From contig NZ_JBFRCU010000034.1 in the NCBI RefSeq assembly GCF_052113205.1, positions 2 to 64,001 on the forward strand: a stretch of DNA of 64,000 bases, given 5' to 3'. This stretch comes from Inquilinus sp052113205. GTDB taxonomy: Bacteria; Pseudomonadota; Alphaproteobacteria; DSM-16000; Inquilinaceae. The position numbers and the translations under genes are program-made. Positions 45,210-53,158 of the stretch are shown in pieces. Below the pieces are notes generated by a model, which saw only the letters and a program-made list of their open reading frames with translations, was not told where the DNA came from and ran no database searches. Numbering within the stretch: position 1 is the stretch's first letter; every line of letters begins with the position of its first letter.

Positions 45210-46199
45210 TCAGCCGATCAGGCTGCGCAGCGGCACCAGCGGGCGCGGGCCGACATGGCTGATCACCTCAGCCGCGGCGATGCTGCCGATGCGGCCGCTC
45301 TCGGCCAGGCCGAGCCCGCGGGTGAAGCCGTAGAGGAAGCCGGAGGCGTAAAGGTCGCCGGCGCCGGTGGTGTCGACCAGCTGGACCAGCGGCGCGGCCT
45401 CGACCAGGACGGTCTCGGCTTCGGTCACGATCACCGAGCCCTTCTCGCTGCGGGTGATCGCCGCGACCTCGCAGCGGCCGCGCACCGCGGCGACGGCGGC
45501 GTCGAAATCGTCCACCTGATACAGCGCCTTGATCTCCGCCTCATTGGCGAACAGCACGTCGACATGGCCTTCGATCAGCGACAGGAAGCTGTCGCGGTGC
45601 CGTTCGACACAGAAGCTGTCCGACAGGGTCAGCGACACCTTGCGGCCGGCGGCATGCGCCACCCGGGCGGCCTTGATGAAGGCTTCCTTCGCCGTCGGCC
45701 GGTCCCACAGATAGCCTTCGAGATAGGTCACCTGCGAGTCGGAGATCACCGCCTCGTCGACATCGTCCGGCGTCAGCTCGACGCAGGCGCCGAGATAGGT
45801 GTTCATCGTCCGCTGCGCGTCCGGCGTGACAATGATCAGGCTGCGCGCGGTCGGCGGCGTGCCCGCCACCCCGGGGTCGAGCGGCTTCGAATCGAAGTCG
45901 ACGCCGACGGCGCGGATGTCGTGGCGGTAGACGGCGCCGAGCTGGTCGCCCGTCACCTTGCCGATGAAGGCGGCCTTGCCGCCCAGCGAGGCCAGCCCCG
46001 CCGCGGTGTTGCCGGCGGAGCCGCCCGAGGCCTCGAGCCCCGGTCCCATGGCGGCGTAGAGCGCCTCGGCCCGTTCCGCGTCGATCAACGTCATCGCCCC
46101 CTTCACCAGGCCGTGCCGGGTGATGAAGGCTTCGTCGTTCTTGGTGATGACATCGACGATGGCGTTGCCGATGCAGGTGGCGTCGTAGCGGGCGCTCAT
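45210..46199 (-). CDS. adenosine kinase (PfkB family)
   Basis: A 329-residue ribokinase-fold enzyme with GNAIVDVI at the N-terminus, the GGSAGNTAAGLASLGG substrate loop and the DTTGAGDLYASGFLYG catalytic motif. It fits the adenosine kinase group of alphaproteobacteria, which phosphorylates adenosine to AMP in purine salvage; adenine deaminase in the same window is another purine salvage enzyme. Its stop codon starts on the base after the convergent methyltransferase stop. Confidence 0.9.
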   Translation of the reverse strand: MSARYDATCIGNAIVDVITKNDEAFITRHGLVKGAMTLIDAERAEALYAAMGPGLEASGGSAGNTAAGLASLGGKAAFIGKVTGDQLGAVYRHDIRAVGVDFDSKPLDPGVAGTPPTARSLIIVTPDAQRTMNTYLGACVELTPDDVDEAVISDSQVTYLEGYLWDRPTAKEAFIKAARVAHAAGRKVSLTLSDSFCVERHRDSFLSLIEGHVDVLFANEAEIKALYQVDDFDAAVAAVRGRCEVAAITRSEKGSVIVTEAETVLVEAAPLVQLVDTTGAGDLYASGFLYGFTRGLGLAESGRIGSIAAAEVISHVGPRPLVPLRSLIG

Positions 46200-46252
46200 G
46201 GGTCTCGCTGATTTGCGGCCAGGGATGCGACCCGCAAGGGGTCCCTGACCCT

Positions 46253-46984
46253 CTAGGCTGCGGCCGCCGCCGAGTCAACGGGTGCCGCGGGATGGGGCAG
46301 GCCGTAGCGGTTGGCAATTCGGTCGATCCACAGCCCCGGCGTGCCGTGCGGCCGTTCATGCGGGGCGAAGGGGGTGAGCACCGCGTCGAGCCGCGCCATC
46401 GCCGTCGTGACCTCCGCCGCCTCGGCCGCGGTCAGCGCCGGCTTGGCACCCTCGTCGGTCAGGGCGCGGATGCGGCTGCGCTCGACCAACTTGGTCACCA
46501 GATGGGGACCGTCGAAGCGGCGCAGGCAGACGCCATAGGCGCCGCCGAGCCAGTTCTCCTGCCAGATCTCGTCGAGCGCCTTGGCCAAGGCGGCCTCGTC
46601 GATCGCGCCGGCGGCGTCGAACAGCCCNGTCCAGCCATGGGTCCGGCCTTCGGAGGCGAGCAGGGCCCGGCGGAAATCGGCGGCGAAGTCCTGCCGCAGC
46701 CGGTCCGCCAGCGCGGCCAGCGGCAGGGTCGATTCGGCGGCGCGGCGGGCCCAGGGCAGCACCGCGGCGCCGAACCATTCCTCCGGCTGCGGCGCCAGCG
46801 TTTCGCTGCGGATGGCGCTGCGCGCCGCGAGGGACGGGTCGAGGACATAGGTCGGCTGCGGCAGGCAGCGGGCGGCGATCAGCGCGCGCAGCCGGTCCTC
46901 GGTCAGCCCCGCGGCCTGCACCAGCGCCGGCGGCGTCAGGCAATGGCGGCGGACATAGTCGAGAATAGCGAAGGTGTCGGTCAT
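46253..46984 (-). CDS. DUF6058-like protein
   Basis: A 243-residue soluble protein of uncertain family. The layout (N-terminal FAILDYVRRHCLTPPAL, then EWFGAAVLPWARRA, and later LGGAYGVCLRRFDGPHLVTK) resembles the DUF6058 proteins found near natural-product genes, but no function is established. ATG 46984 has GGAGGA seven bases upstream. An N at 46627 hides one residue. It is divergent from an ArsR-type regulator across 84 bases, which is the likely regulator. Confidence 0.6.
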   Translation of the reverse strand: MTDTFAILDYVRRHCLTPPALVQAAGLTEDRLRALIAARCLPQPTYVLDPSLAARSAIRSETLAPQPEEWFGAAVLPWARRAAESTLPLAALADRLRQDFAADFRRALLASEGRTHGWXGLFDAAGAIDEAALAKALDEIWQENWLGGAYGVCLRRFDGPHLVTKLVERSRIRALTDEGAKPALTAAEAAEVTTAMARLDAVLTPFAPHERPHGTPGLWIDRIANRYGLPHPAAPVDSAAAAA

Positions 46985-47051
46985 GATCGGTCCTCCAGGG
47001 TGGTCGTCCCCACTCCACATCCGCACCCGGCCCTTGACCAGCAGAGATAAA

Positions 47052-47065
47052 TCGATCACCATCGA
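47052..47065. promoter_or_regulatory. small inverted repeat between DUF6058 and arsR genes
   Basis: TCGAT-CACC-ATCGA lies just before the ArsR-type start, within the shared 84-base control region. ArsR regulators bind short palindromes over their promoters, so this is a possible operator; the arms are only five bases. Confidence 0.3.
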
Positions 47066-47068
47066 AGT

Positions 47069-47767
47069 ATGAAGGAAGGTCTTGATCTGGCGAGATTATC
47101 GTCCCTGATCGGCGACCCCAGCCGGGCGCTGATCCTGTCGGCCCTGTTCGGCGGAGAGGCGTTGCCGGCGGGTGAGCTGGCGTTCCACGCCCGGGTCACG
47201 CCGCAGACAGCCTCGAGCCACCTGGCCAAGCTGACCGAGGCCGGGCTGGTCACGGTCGAGCGCATGGGGCGGCACCGCTATTACCGGCTGTCGGGGCCGG
47301 AGATCGGCTCTCTCCTGGAGAAGATGATGACGGTCGCCTGGGCCCCGGCGGTCGAGCGGTCGCGCGTGCCGGCGCCGCTGCGCGACGGCCGCATGTGCTA
47401 CGACCACCTCGCCGGCCGGCTGGGCGTGGCGGTGACCGATGCGATGGTGGCGCAGGGCGTGCTGGCACGGGGCGACGATGCCTTCGCCCTGACCGAGGCC
47501 GGGACGGCCTGGCTGGCGGCGCTGGACATCGATGTCGCGGCGCTGCGCGACGGCCGCCGCTCCTTCGCCCGGCACTGCATCGACTGGAGCGAACGCCGGC
47601 CGCATCTGGCCGGGGCGTTGGGCGCCGCCGTGGCCGAGCGCTTCGTCGACCGCGGCTGGATCCGGCGCGACCGCGACAGCCGCGCCGTGGCGCTGACCGA
47701 GGACGGCCGGGCCGCGCTGGCCCGGATCTTCGGGCCGGAGGTGCTGGAGCAGGCGACCGCCGCCTGA
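47069..47767 (+). CDS. ArsR-family winged-helix regulator
   Basis: A 232-residue regulator. The first 95 residues are an ArsR winged helix (SLIGDPSRALILSALFGGEA, then VTPQTASSHLAKLTEAGLV and RMGRHRYYRLSGPEI). The C-terminal half, longer than usual for ArsR, contains RMCYDHLAGRLGVAVTDAMV, a region seen in a subgroup of such regulators whose signal is unknown. No classic metal-binding CXC motif follows the helix. Divergent from the DUF6058-like gene, its probable target. Confidence 0.85.
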   Translation: MKEGLDLARLSSLIGDPSRALILSALFGGEALPAGELAFHARVTPQTASSHLAKLTEAGLVTVERMGRHRYYRLSGPEIGSLLEKMMTVAWAPAVERSRVPAPLRDGRMCYDHLAGRLGVAVTDAMVAQGVLARGDDAFALTEAGTAWLAALDIDVAALRDGRRSFARHCIDWSERRPHLAGALGAAVAERFVDRGWIRRDRDSRAVALTEDGRAALARIFGPEVLEQATAA

Positions 47768-47813
47768 CCGCCCTCACCGTTTCCGCGAGGTGAGACCATG
47801 GCGGAGGAAGTCG

Positions 47814-48251
47814 ATGTCGGAGGTCACTGATCGCCGCACCGGGGGATGTGGCTGCGGCGCTGTCCGCTACGCCGCCGCGGGCGCGCCGCGGTGGGTGGCG
47901 GCTTGCCATTGCCGCGACTGCCGCCGGCTCACCGGCGCGCCCTATTCCGTCTATGCCGGCTTCGAGCGCGTGCAGGTGGGCTGGAGCGGCGAGGCCCCGC
48001 AGCGGTTCCAATCCTCGCCCGGTGCCGAGCGTTGCTTCTGCGGCCGCTGCGGCACGTCGCTGGCTTACGAAGGCGCGCGCTGGCCCGGCGAAGTGCATCT
48101 GCTGGTGACGACGTTCGACGACCCCGCCGCCCTGCCGCCGCGGGAGCATGCCTATGTCGGCGAGAAGCTGCCTTGGGTACACCTTGCCGACGGCCTGCCG
48201 CGCTATCGTACCACCGCCGGCGAGGATGGCCCGATCACAGACGACCAGTAA
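47814..48251 (+). CDS. GFA-family zinc protein
   Basis: A 145-residue protein of the GFA (glutathione-dependent formaldehyde-activating) fold. Zinc ligands are visible: GGCGCGAVRY, CHCRDCRRLTG and CFCGRCGTSLAY. Most members are not true formaldehyde-activating enzymes; no formaldehyde oxidation genes are near. ATG 47814 has GGAGGAAG upstream. Confidence 0.88.
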   Translation: MSEVTDRRTGGCGCGAVRYAAAGAPRWVAACHCRDCRRLTGAPYSVYAGFERVQVGWSGEAPQRFQSSPGAERCFCGRCGTSLAYEGARWPGEVHLLVTTFDDPAALPPREHAYVGEKLPWVHLADGLPRYRTTAGEDGPITDDQ

Positions 48252-48315
48252 CCCTTGCGCCGTGGACCCTGCCGCCCCAGGTGAACGGCCGCGACATCAA
48301 CCGTGCCGAATCCCG

Positions 48316-49017
48316 ATGCCGAACGCCTTCCGCCTCGCCCTGCAGCAGATGACGTCCGACCCGGCGATCCGCCGGGTGCTGTGGGTCAGCTTCGCCGCCA
48401 CCATCGCCCTGGTGCTGACCTTGCCGGCCCTCGCCGGCTGGGGCCTGTCCTTCGTCCACATCGCCAACTGGTCCTGGGTCGACACCACTCTCGACGTGCT
48501 GGGCGGCGTCGCCGTGCTGGCGCTCGGCATCCTGCTGTTCCCCGCCATCGTCGGCCTGGTGGCCGGGCTGTTCCTCGATGACGTGGCCGAGGCGGTGGAG
48601 GCCCGGCACTATCCTGCCCTGCCACCGCCGCGGCGGCAGCGGATCGGCGAGATCGTGTGGGGCTCGGCCCGCTTCTTCTTTGCCCTGCTGGCGTTCAACC
48701 TGGTCGCGGTCGGCATCGTGCTGGTGGTGCCGGGCGTCAACCTGCTGGTGTTCTGGCTGGTGAACGGCTACCTGCTCGGCCGCGAATATTTCGAGCTGGT
48801 GGCGGCGCGCCGCTTCGAGCCCGCAGCAGCGCGGGCGCTGTGGCGCGAACGCCAGGGCCGCTTCATCGTCGCCGGGCTGGTGCTGGCCGCGATCCTGCTG
48901 ATTCCGGTGGTCAACCTGGTGGTGCCGGTGCTGGGGGCCGCCTTCATGACCCATGTCTTCCACCGCGCCGTCGGCGCCGCCGCCGCCCGGGCCCCGGCGG
49001 GACGGATGGCCGGATAA
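48316..49017 (+). CDS. EI24/CysZ-like membrane protein
   Basis: A 233-residue inner-membrane protein with four main hydrophobic segments and the EI24/CysZ features GLVAGLFLDDVAEAVEARHYP and LLVFWLVNGYLLGREYFELV. CysZ transports sulfate in enterobacteria; this short alphaproteobacterial form is only distantly related, so sulfate transport is a guess. It stands alone between the GFA gene and the bactofilin gene. Confidence 0.8.
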   Translation: MPNAFRLALQQMTSDPAIRRVLWVSFAATIALVLTLPALAGWGLSFVHIANWSWVDTTLDVLGGVAVLALGILLFPAIVGLVAGLFLDDVAEAVEARHYPALPPPRRQRIGEIVWGSARFFFALLAFNLVAVGIVLVVPGVNLLVFWLVNGYLLGREYFELVAARRFEPAAARALWRERQGRFIVAGLVLAAILLIPVVNLVVPVLGAAFMTHVFHRAVGAAAARAPAGRMAG

Positions 49018-49114
49018 TTCATTTGACCGAAATGCGGCATAGTTGCTCCTGTGCCGGGAATGGGGCTGGCCGCCACGGGTTGATCGGCGGATAAGCATCC
49101 AGCTACAGTCCCGA

Positions 49115-49132
49115 CCCCATCGCCCGATGGGG
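49115..49132. promoter_or_regulatory. perfect inverted repeat before bactofilin gene
   Basis: CCCCATCG-CC-CGATGGGG lies 40 bases before the GTG start of the bactofilin gene. It could be an operator or a hairpin in the 5' leader that affects translation. Symmetry is seen; the role is inferred. Confidence 0.35.
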
Positions 49133-49172
49133 GCATCCAGCCCGGAACCACAACAAGCAGGGGGACACCCGC

Positions 49173-49847
49173 GTGTTTCGTCGACGCAACCCCGCTGGCG
49201 GAGGATCGGATGGCGGTGCCGAGCGGCAAGGCTATCCGGCTGCCACGGACACGCCCTTAGTTCGGCCCACCGCCCCGACCGCGCCTCAAGGAGAGCCCAT
49301 GTCGTCCACCGCCAAGCCCGCCACCGGCTACAAGACCGAGCTGCCGCGCCGGGTCGACCTGCCCGGCACCGGCGCGATCGGCGGCGTCCGCCGCCCGGCG
49401 GAGTCGTCGGGACCGACCGGCCGCGAATCGCCGCGCAAGCTGATCGTCGGCAGCGAGATCTCGCTGGCCGGCGAGATCACCGCCTGCGACCACCTGGTGG
49501 TCGAGGGCCGGATCGAGGCCAAGATCAAGGACTGCCAGACCATCGAGATCGCCGAGCAGGGCGTGTTCAAGGGGTCGGCCGAGATCAGCGACGGCGACAT
49601 CGCTGGCCGGTTCGAGGGCGACCTGTCGGTCTCCGGCCTGCTGCGCCTGCGCGCCAGCGGCGTCGTCACCGGCACGATCAAGTACGGCGAGTTGCAGGTC
49701 GAGACCGGCGGCAAGCTGATCGGCACGCTGCAGCCGCTGGGCGGCGACGCCGGAGCGGCGACGGTCCCGGCCGCGGCGGCGGCCGCCCCGCAGCCCGCCC
49801 CGACTCCGCTGTTCGACGACAAGGCCGAGGCCGGCGACGAGCGCTGA
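49173..49847 (+). CDS. bactofilin (polymer-forming cytoskeletal protein)
   Basis: A 224-residue bactofilin. A disordered Pro/Gly-rich N-terminal arm of about 85 residues precedes the beta-helix core (LIVGSEISLAGEITACDHLV, then VVEGRIEAKI and later GTIKYGELQVETGGKLIG). The tail is Ala/Pro-rich. Bactofilins polymerise without nucleotide and help shape the cell wall or polar structures; a metallopeptidase LmdC-type partner is often adjacent but is absent here. GTG 49173 is the start, with AGGGGGA upstream. Confidence 0.9.
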   Translation: MFRRRNPAGGGSDGGAERQGYPAATDTPLVRPTAPTAPQGEPMSSTAKPATGYKTELPRRVDLPGTGAIGGVRRPAESSGPTGRESPRKLIVGSEISLAGEITACDHLVVEGRIEAKIKDCQTIEIAEQGVFKGSAEISDGDIAGRFEGDLSVSGLLRLRASGVVTGTIKYGELQVETGGKLIGTLQPLGGDAGAATVPAAAAAAPQPAPTPLFDDKAEAGDER

Positions 49848-49881
49848 GCCTGGGCGCATCGGACCCCATCGCGACCGCGAG

Positions 49882-49904
49882 CGGCCGGGGCGACCCGGCC
49901 GTTT
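49882..49904 (+). terminator. terminator of bactofilin gene
   Basis: CGGCCGGG-GCGA-CCCGGCCG with a short TTT run, 34 bases after the bactofilin stop. A stable stem but a weak T tract. Confidence 0.6.
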
Positions 49905-50011
49905 CGCTGTCTGGGCCGATCTTTCGCGGCGATTCGGGGCAATTGCCGGGATCTGAAGGAGGCGAAGGCTGAACCCTCGCGGCTGCCGACGCGTCGTTTG
50001 GCCGGCGCACC

Positions 50012-50200
50012 AAGAAAAAGGGCCGCAGCGAACTGCGGCCCGAGTTTAGGGAGGAAACGCCCAAGAAGTGCGTTACGACAGCAACTCATCGCTGCATGTC
50101 GCAATGCACAATTTAGGCAGTTCGCCGGACAAATCAAGAGGAAAATGAATTACCCATGCGGAACAACCACTTAGAACGAACTCGTGCCTAAGATATGTGC
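50012..50200 (-). ncRNA. candidate small RNA, divergent from glk
   Basis: The strong minus-strand terminator (50015-50041) ends a transcript that would come from the lower-GC block 50042-50200. On that strand there is a hairpin CGACA-u-GCAGC / GUUGC-UGUCG, a shorter CUUAG/CUAAG stem, and the single-stranded anti-Shine-Dalgarno-like UUUCCUCCCU just before the terminator. CCUCC motifs next to a terminator are known from alphaproteobacterial regulatory RNAs. No convincing promoter was found, so the 5' end is a guess. Confidence 0.4.
50015..50041 (-). terminator. minus-strand intrinsic terminator with UUCG loop
   Basis: On the minus strand GGGCCGCAG-UUCG-CUGCGGCCC is followed by UUUUUCUU. A perfect 9-bp stem closed by a UUCG tetraloop plus a T tract is a textbook terminator, yet no minus-strand protein gene ends here. 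Confidence 0.85.
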
Positions 50201-50352
50201 AGTTAGCATCAAGTTTGTGCTGCACTGCACACTCCGGCATCGACTCCGCCCCGACGATACACGCCGACTCCCGGCCGGCCGGCCGACGCTTCGGGCTTGC
50301 CCCTGGCCGCCGCATGAGGGAAGCATGGTCATCCCGCACCAGCCGGCCCGCC

Positions 50353-51303
50353 ATGCCTGAGCCCCTCGCCCTCATCGCCGATCTCGGCGGCACCAATGCC
50401 CGCTTCGCCCTGGCCGATGCCGGCGGCACCCGCGACACCAAGATCCTGCACGGGGCGGACTATCCGACCCTGGCCGACGCCGCCCACGCCTATCTCGACA
50501 TGGTCAAGCCGGCGACCCCGCCCCGGCAGGCCGCGATCGACGTGGCCAGCCCGGTCACCGGCGACCAGGTGACGCTGACCAACGCCGCCTGGTCGTTCTC
50601 GATCTCGGCCCTGAAGCAGGATCTGGGGCTGGAGCGGCTGGAGGTGATCAACGACTTCACCGCCGTCGCCCTGGCGGTGCCCTATCTGGAGGAGGGCGAC
50701 CGCAGCCCGATCGGCGGCGGCGCGCCGGTGGCGAGCGAGCCGATCGGTGTGCTCGGCCCCGGCACCGGGCTCGGCGTCTCCGGCCTGGTGCCGAGCGGCG
50801 GGCGCTGGACCGCCCTGGCCGGCGAGGGCGGGCACGTCACCATGGCGGCCGCGACCGAGCGCGAGGCGGCGGTGCTGGACCGGCTGCGCCACCGCCACCA
50901 GCACGTCTCGGCCGAGCGTGTGCTGTCCGGCATGGGGCTGGTCAATCTCTACGAGATGCTGTCGCAGTTGGACGGAATCGACCCGGTGCAGCGTGACGCC
51001 GCCGCCGTTACCGAGGGCGCCAAGACCGGCGACCCGCATTGCGCCGAGGCGGTGGCGATGTTCGCCTCGATGCTCGGCACCGTCGCCGGCAACCTGGCGC
51101 TGACGCTGGGATCGCGCGGCGGCATCTACATCGCCGGCGGCATCGTGCCGAAGCTCGGGCCGCTGTTCGACGACGCGCTGTTCCGCCAGCGCTTCGAGGC
51201 CAAGGGCCGGATGCGCAGCTTCGTCGTCGGCATCCCGACCTATCTCGTCACCCACCCGCTGCCGGCCTTCCTCGGGCTTCGCTCGGTGCTGGGCCTGACC
51301 TGA
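50353..51303 (+). CDS. glk: glucokinase
   Basis: A 316-residue ROK-independent glucokinase of the Glk family: LIADLGGTNARFALAD phosphate motif, EVINDFTAVALAVPYL, LGPGTGLGVSGLV, and the GEGGHVTMA and GGIYIAGGIVPKL motifs. It makes glucose-6-phosphate for the Entner-Doudoroff or pentose pathways. The start is ATG 50353; 50314 is also in frame. The stop TGA (51301-51303) takes its A from the end of repeat copy 4. Confidence 0.95.
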   Translation: MPEPLALIADLGGTNARFALADAGGTRDTKILHGADYPTLADAAHAYLDMVKPATPPRQAAIDVASPVTGDQVTLTNAAWSFSISALKQDLGLERLEVINDFTAVALAVPYLEEGDRSPIGGGAPVASEPIGVLGPGTGLGVSGLVPSGGRWTALAGEGGHVTMAAATEREAAVLDRLRHRHQHVSAERVLSGMGLVNLYEMLSQLDGIDPVQRDAAAVTEGAKTGDPHCAEAVAMFASMLGTVAGNLALTLGSRGGIYIAGGIVPKLGPLFDDALFRQRFEAKGRMRSFVVGIPTYLVTHPLPAFLGLRSVLGLT

Positions 51304-51446
51304 GAGACGGCCCGCAAATGCTACTGGCGTGGCCGTCTGATGGCGGTTTCTCCGCTTCCGGTGCTCACGCACCAAACGTGCGCTGCGCTCCGGTTCTCGA
51401 AACCACCACCAGCCGACTCGCGCCAGCGCATTTCCGAACCGTCTCT
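51303..51446 (-). repeat. 144-bp structured repeat, copy 4 (inverted)
   Basis: Opposite in direction to copies 1-3. Read on its own strand, arms AGAGACGGTTCGGAAATGC and GCATTTGCGGGCCGTCTCT pair with 16 Watson-Crick, two G-U and one mismatch. The inner hairpin has changed on both sides to CGCAC-GTTTG-GTGCG (51368-51382), a compensated double change, with one loop base lost. It lies between glk and the aminotransferase. Confidence 0.85.
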
Positions 51447-51463
51447 GCGACCCGGAGGCACCG

Positions 51464-52648
51464 ATGACGCTCGATCTCGGCCGGCTGCGCGCCGACACGC
51501 CGGGCTGCGCCCGGGTGCTGCATCTCGACAATGCCGGCTCGGCCCTGCCGCCCGCCCCGGTGCTGGACGCGATGCTGGACCATCTGCGGCGGGAGTCGGA
51601 GATCGGCGGCTATGCCGCCGCGGCCGAGGCCGAGCCGCGGCTGGAGGCCGCCTATGTCTCGGTCGCCCGGCTGATCGGCGCCGATCCGGCCGAGATCGCG
51701 ATGATGGAGAACGCGACGCGGGCCTGGGACATGGTGTTCTACGGCCTGCCGTTCCGGCCGGGCGACCGGATCCTGACCGCCAAGGCCGAATACGCCTCCA
51801 ACACCATCTCGTACCTGCAGGTGGCGCAGCGTACCGGCGCGGTGGTCGAGGTGGTGCCCGACGACGACGCCGGCCAGCTCGACGTCGCGGCGCTGGAGCG
51901 GGCGGTGACGGCGACCGATCGGGGCCCGGCACGGCTGATCGCGGTCAGCCACATCCCGACCAATGGCGGGCTGGTGAATCCCGCGGCGGCGATCGGCAAG
52001 ATCGCACGCGCGCATAGCATCCCCTATCTGCTCGACGCCTGTCAATCGGTCGGCCAGATGCCGGTCGATGTCGAGGCGATCGGCTGCGACATGCTGTCGG
52101 CCACCGCCCGCAAGTTCCTGCGCGGCCCGCGCGCGGTCGGCTTCCTCTACGTCCGGCGGTCGATGCTGGACCGGATCGACCCGCCCTTCCTCGACCTCTA
52201 TGCGGCGGAGATGGTTTCGCCTGACCGTTACGTGATGCGCCCGGACGCCCGTCGTTTCGAGAATTTCGAGCGCAATTTCACCGGCATCCTCGGCATGGGC
52301 GCCGCGGTCGACTACGCCCTCGCGCACGGCCTGGACGCCATCCGCGACCGCGACCGCGCGCTGGCGGACCGGCTGCGCGGCAGCCTGTCGGCCCTGCCCG
52401 GCGTCACCGTGCGCGACAAGGGCGCCGAGCGCTCGGCGATCGTCAGCTTCACCAAGGCCGATGAGCCGGCCGAGGCGCTGCACCAGCGGCTGCGCGCGGC
52501 CGGCATCAACACCAGTGTCACCCGCCGCCGCTCGACCATGTTCGACATGACCGACCGCGGGCTGGACGCCATGCTGCGGGCCTCGCCGCACTACTACAAC
52601 AGCGAGGCCGAGATCGACCGGTTCGTTGAGGCAGTCGGCCGGGGCTGA
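51464..52648 (+). CDS. class V PLP-dependent aminotransferase
   Basis: A 394-residue aminotransferase/cysteine-desulfurase-fold enzyme. The PLP lysine is in SATARKFLRGPRAVGFLYV; LDACQSVGQMPVDVEAIGCD gives the cofactor aspartate and neighbours; SHIPTNGGLVNP is the conserved His region. The sequence is nearer to the small-molecule class V group (ergothioneine EgtE-like or isopenicillin epimerase-like) than to IscS, and no isc or suf gene is near. Substrate not assigned. GGAGG precedes the ATG directly after repeat copy 4. Confidence 0.85.
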   Translation: MTLDLGRLRADTPGCARVLHLDNAGSALPPAPVLDAMLDHLRRESEIGGYAAAAEAEPRLEAAYVSVARLIGADPAEIAMMENATRAWDMVFYGLPFRPGDRILTAKAEYASNTISYLQVAQRTGAVVEVVPDDDAGQLDVAALERAVTATDRGPARLIAVSHIPTNGGLVNPAAAIGKIARAHSIPYLLDACQSVGQMPVDVEAIGCDMLSATARKFLRGPRAVGFLYVRRSMLDRIDPPFLDLYAAEMVSPDRYVMRPDARRFENFERNFTGILGMGAAVDYALAHGLDAIRDRDRALADRLRGSLSALPGVTVRDKGAERSAIVSFTKADEPAEALHQRLRAAGINTSVTRRRSTMFDMTDRGLDAMLRASPHYYNSEAEIDRFVEAVGRG

Positions 52649-52658
52649 CGGCCGGGCG

Positions 52659-53075
52659 CTACTCCCCCAGCAGATGCAGCACGATCTCGCGCCGATGCGG
52701 CCGGCGGCGATGCTCGAATAGGTAGATCCCCTGCCAGGTGCCGAGCGCGAGCCGCCCGGACACGACTGGGATCGATAGCTGCACCTGGGTCAGCGCCGTG
52801 CGGATATGGGCCGGCATGTCGTCCGGCCCCTCGGAATCATGGATGTAACCATCGCCCTCCGGCGCGATCCGCTCGAAATAGGCCTCCAGGTCGGCCCGGA
52901 CATCCGGATCGGCATTCTCCTGGATCAGCAGCGAGGCCGAGGTGTGCCGGCAGAACACGGTGAGGAGGCCGGTGCCGATCCGCTGCGCCTCGACCCAGCG
53001 CCGGATCTCTGCCGTGATCTCGACCAGCCCCTTGCCGCGGGTGGTCAGCTGGAGGGTGTGGAGGAACTGCTGCAT
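52659..53075 (-). CDS. YjbQ/UPF0047 family protein
   Basis: A 138-residue YjbQ protein with the diagnostic CRHTSASLLIQENADPDV segment and the LGTWQGIYLFEHRR ending. Family members show weak thiamine phosphate synthase activity; their main role is unclear. It is convergent with the aminotransferase gene. Full length. Confidence 0.92.
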   Translation of the reverse strand: MQQFLHTLQLTTRGKGLVEITAEIRRWVEAQRIGTGLLTVFCRHTSASLLIQENADPDVRADLEAYFERIAPEGDGYIHDSEGPDDMPAHIRTALTQVQLSIPVVSGRLALGTWQGIYLFEHRRRPHRREIVLHLLGE

Positions 53076-53158
53076 CGGCCCACCATGCGTTGAGCGGTGT
53101 CCCGGATCAACGGCAGCGACGGGATGGCGGATCCCCGCCCGATCGGCGAGAATGCGCC

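Larger units (their letters stand above)
49848..50352. other. 505-base intergenic region with two hairpins
   Basis: No protein gene is supported here. It contains the bactofilin terminator (49882-49904), a strong minus-strand terminator (50015-50041), and between 50042 and 50260 a stretch with lower GC content than its surroundings that may encode a small RNA. A palindrome TGTGC-TGCACT-GCACA is at 50216-50231. Confidence 0.6.

Noticed and set aside
50073..50441. Minus-strand ORF over the candidate small RNA
   Set aside because: No ribosome site or family signal, and it runs antisense into glk; the terminator is better explained by a non-coding RNA.
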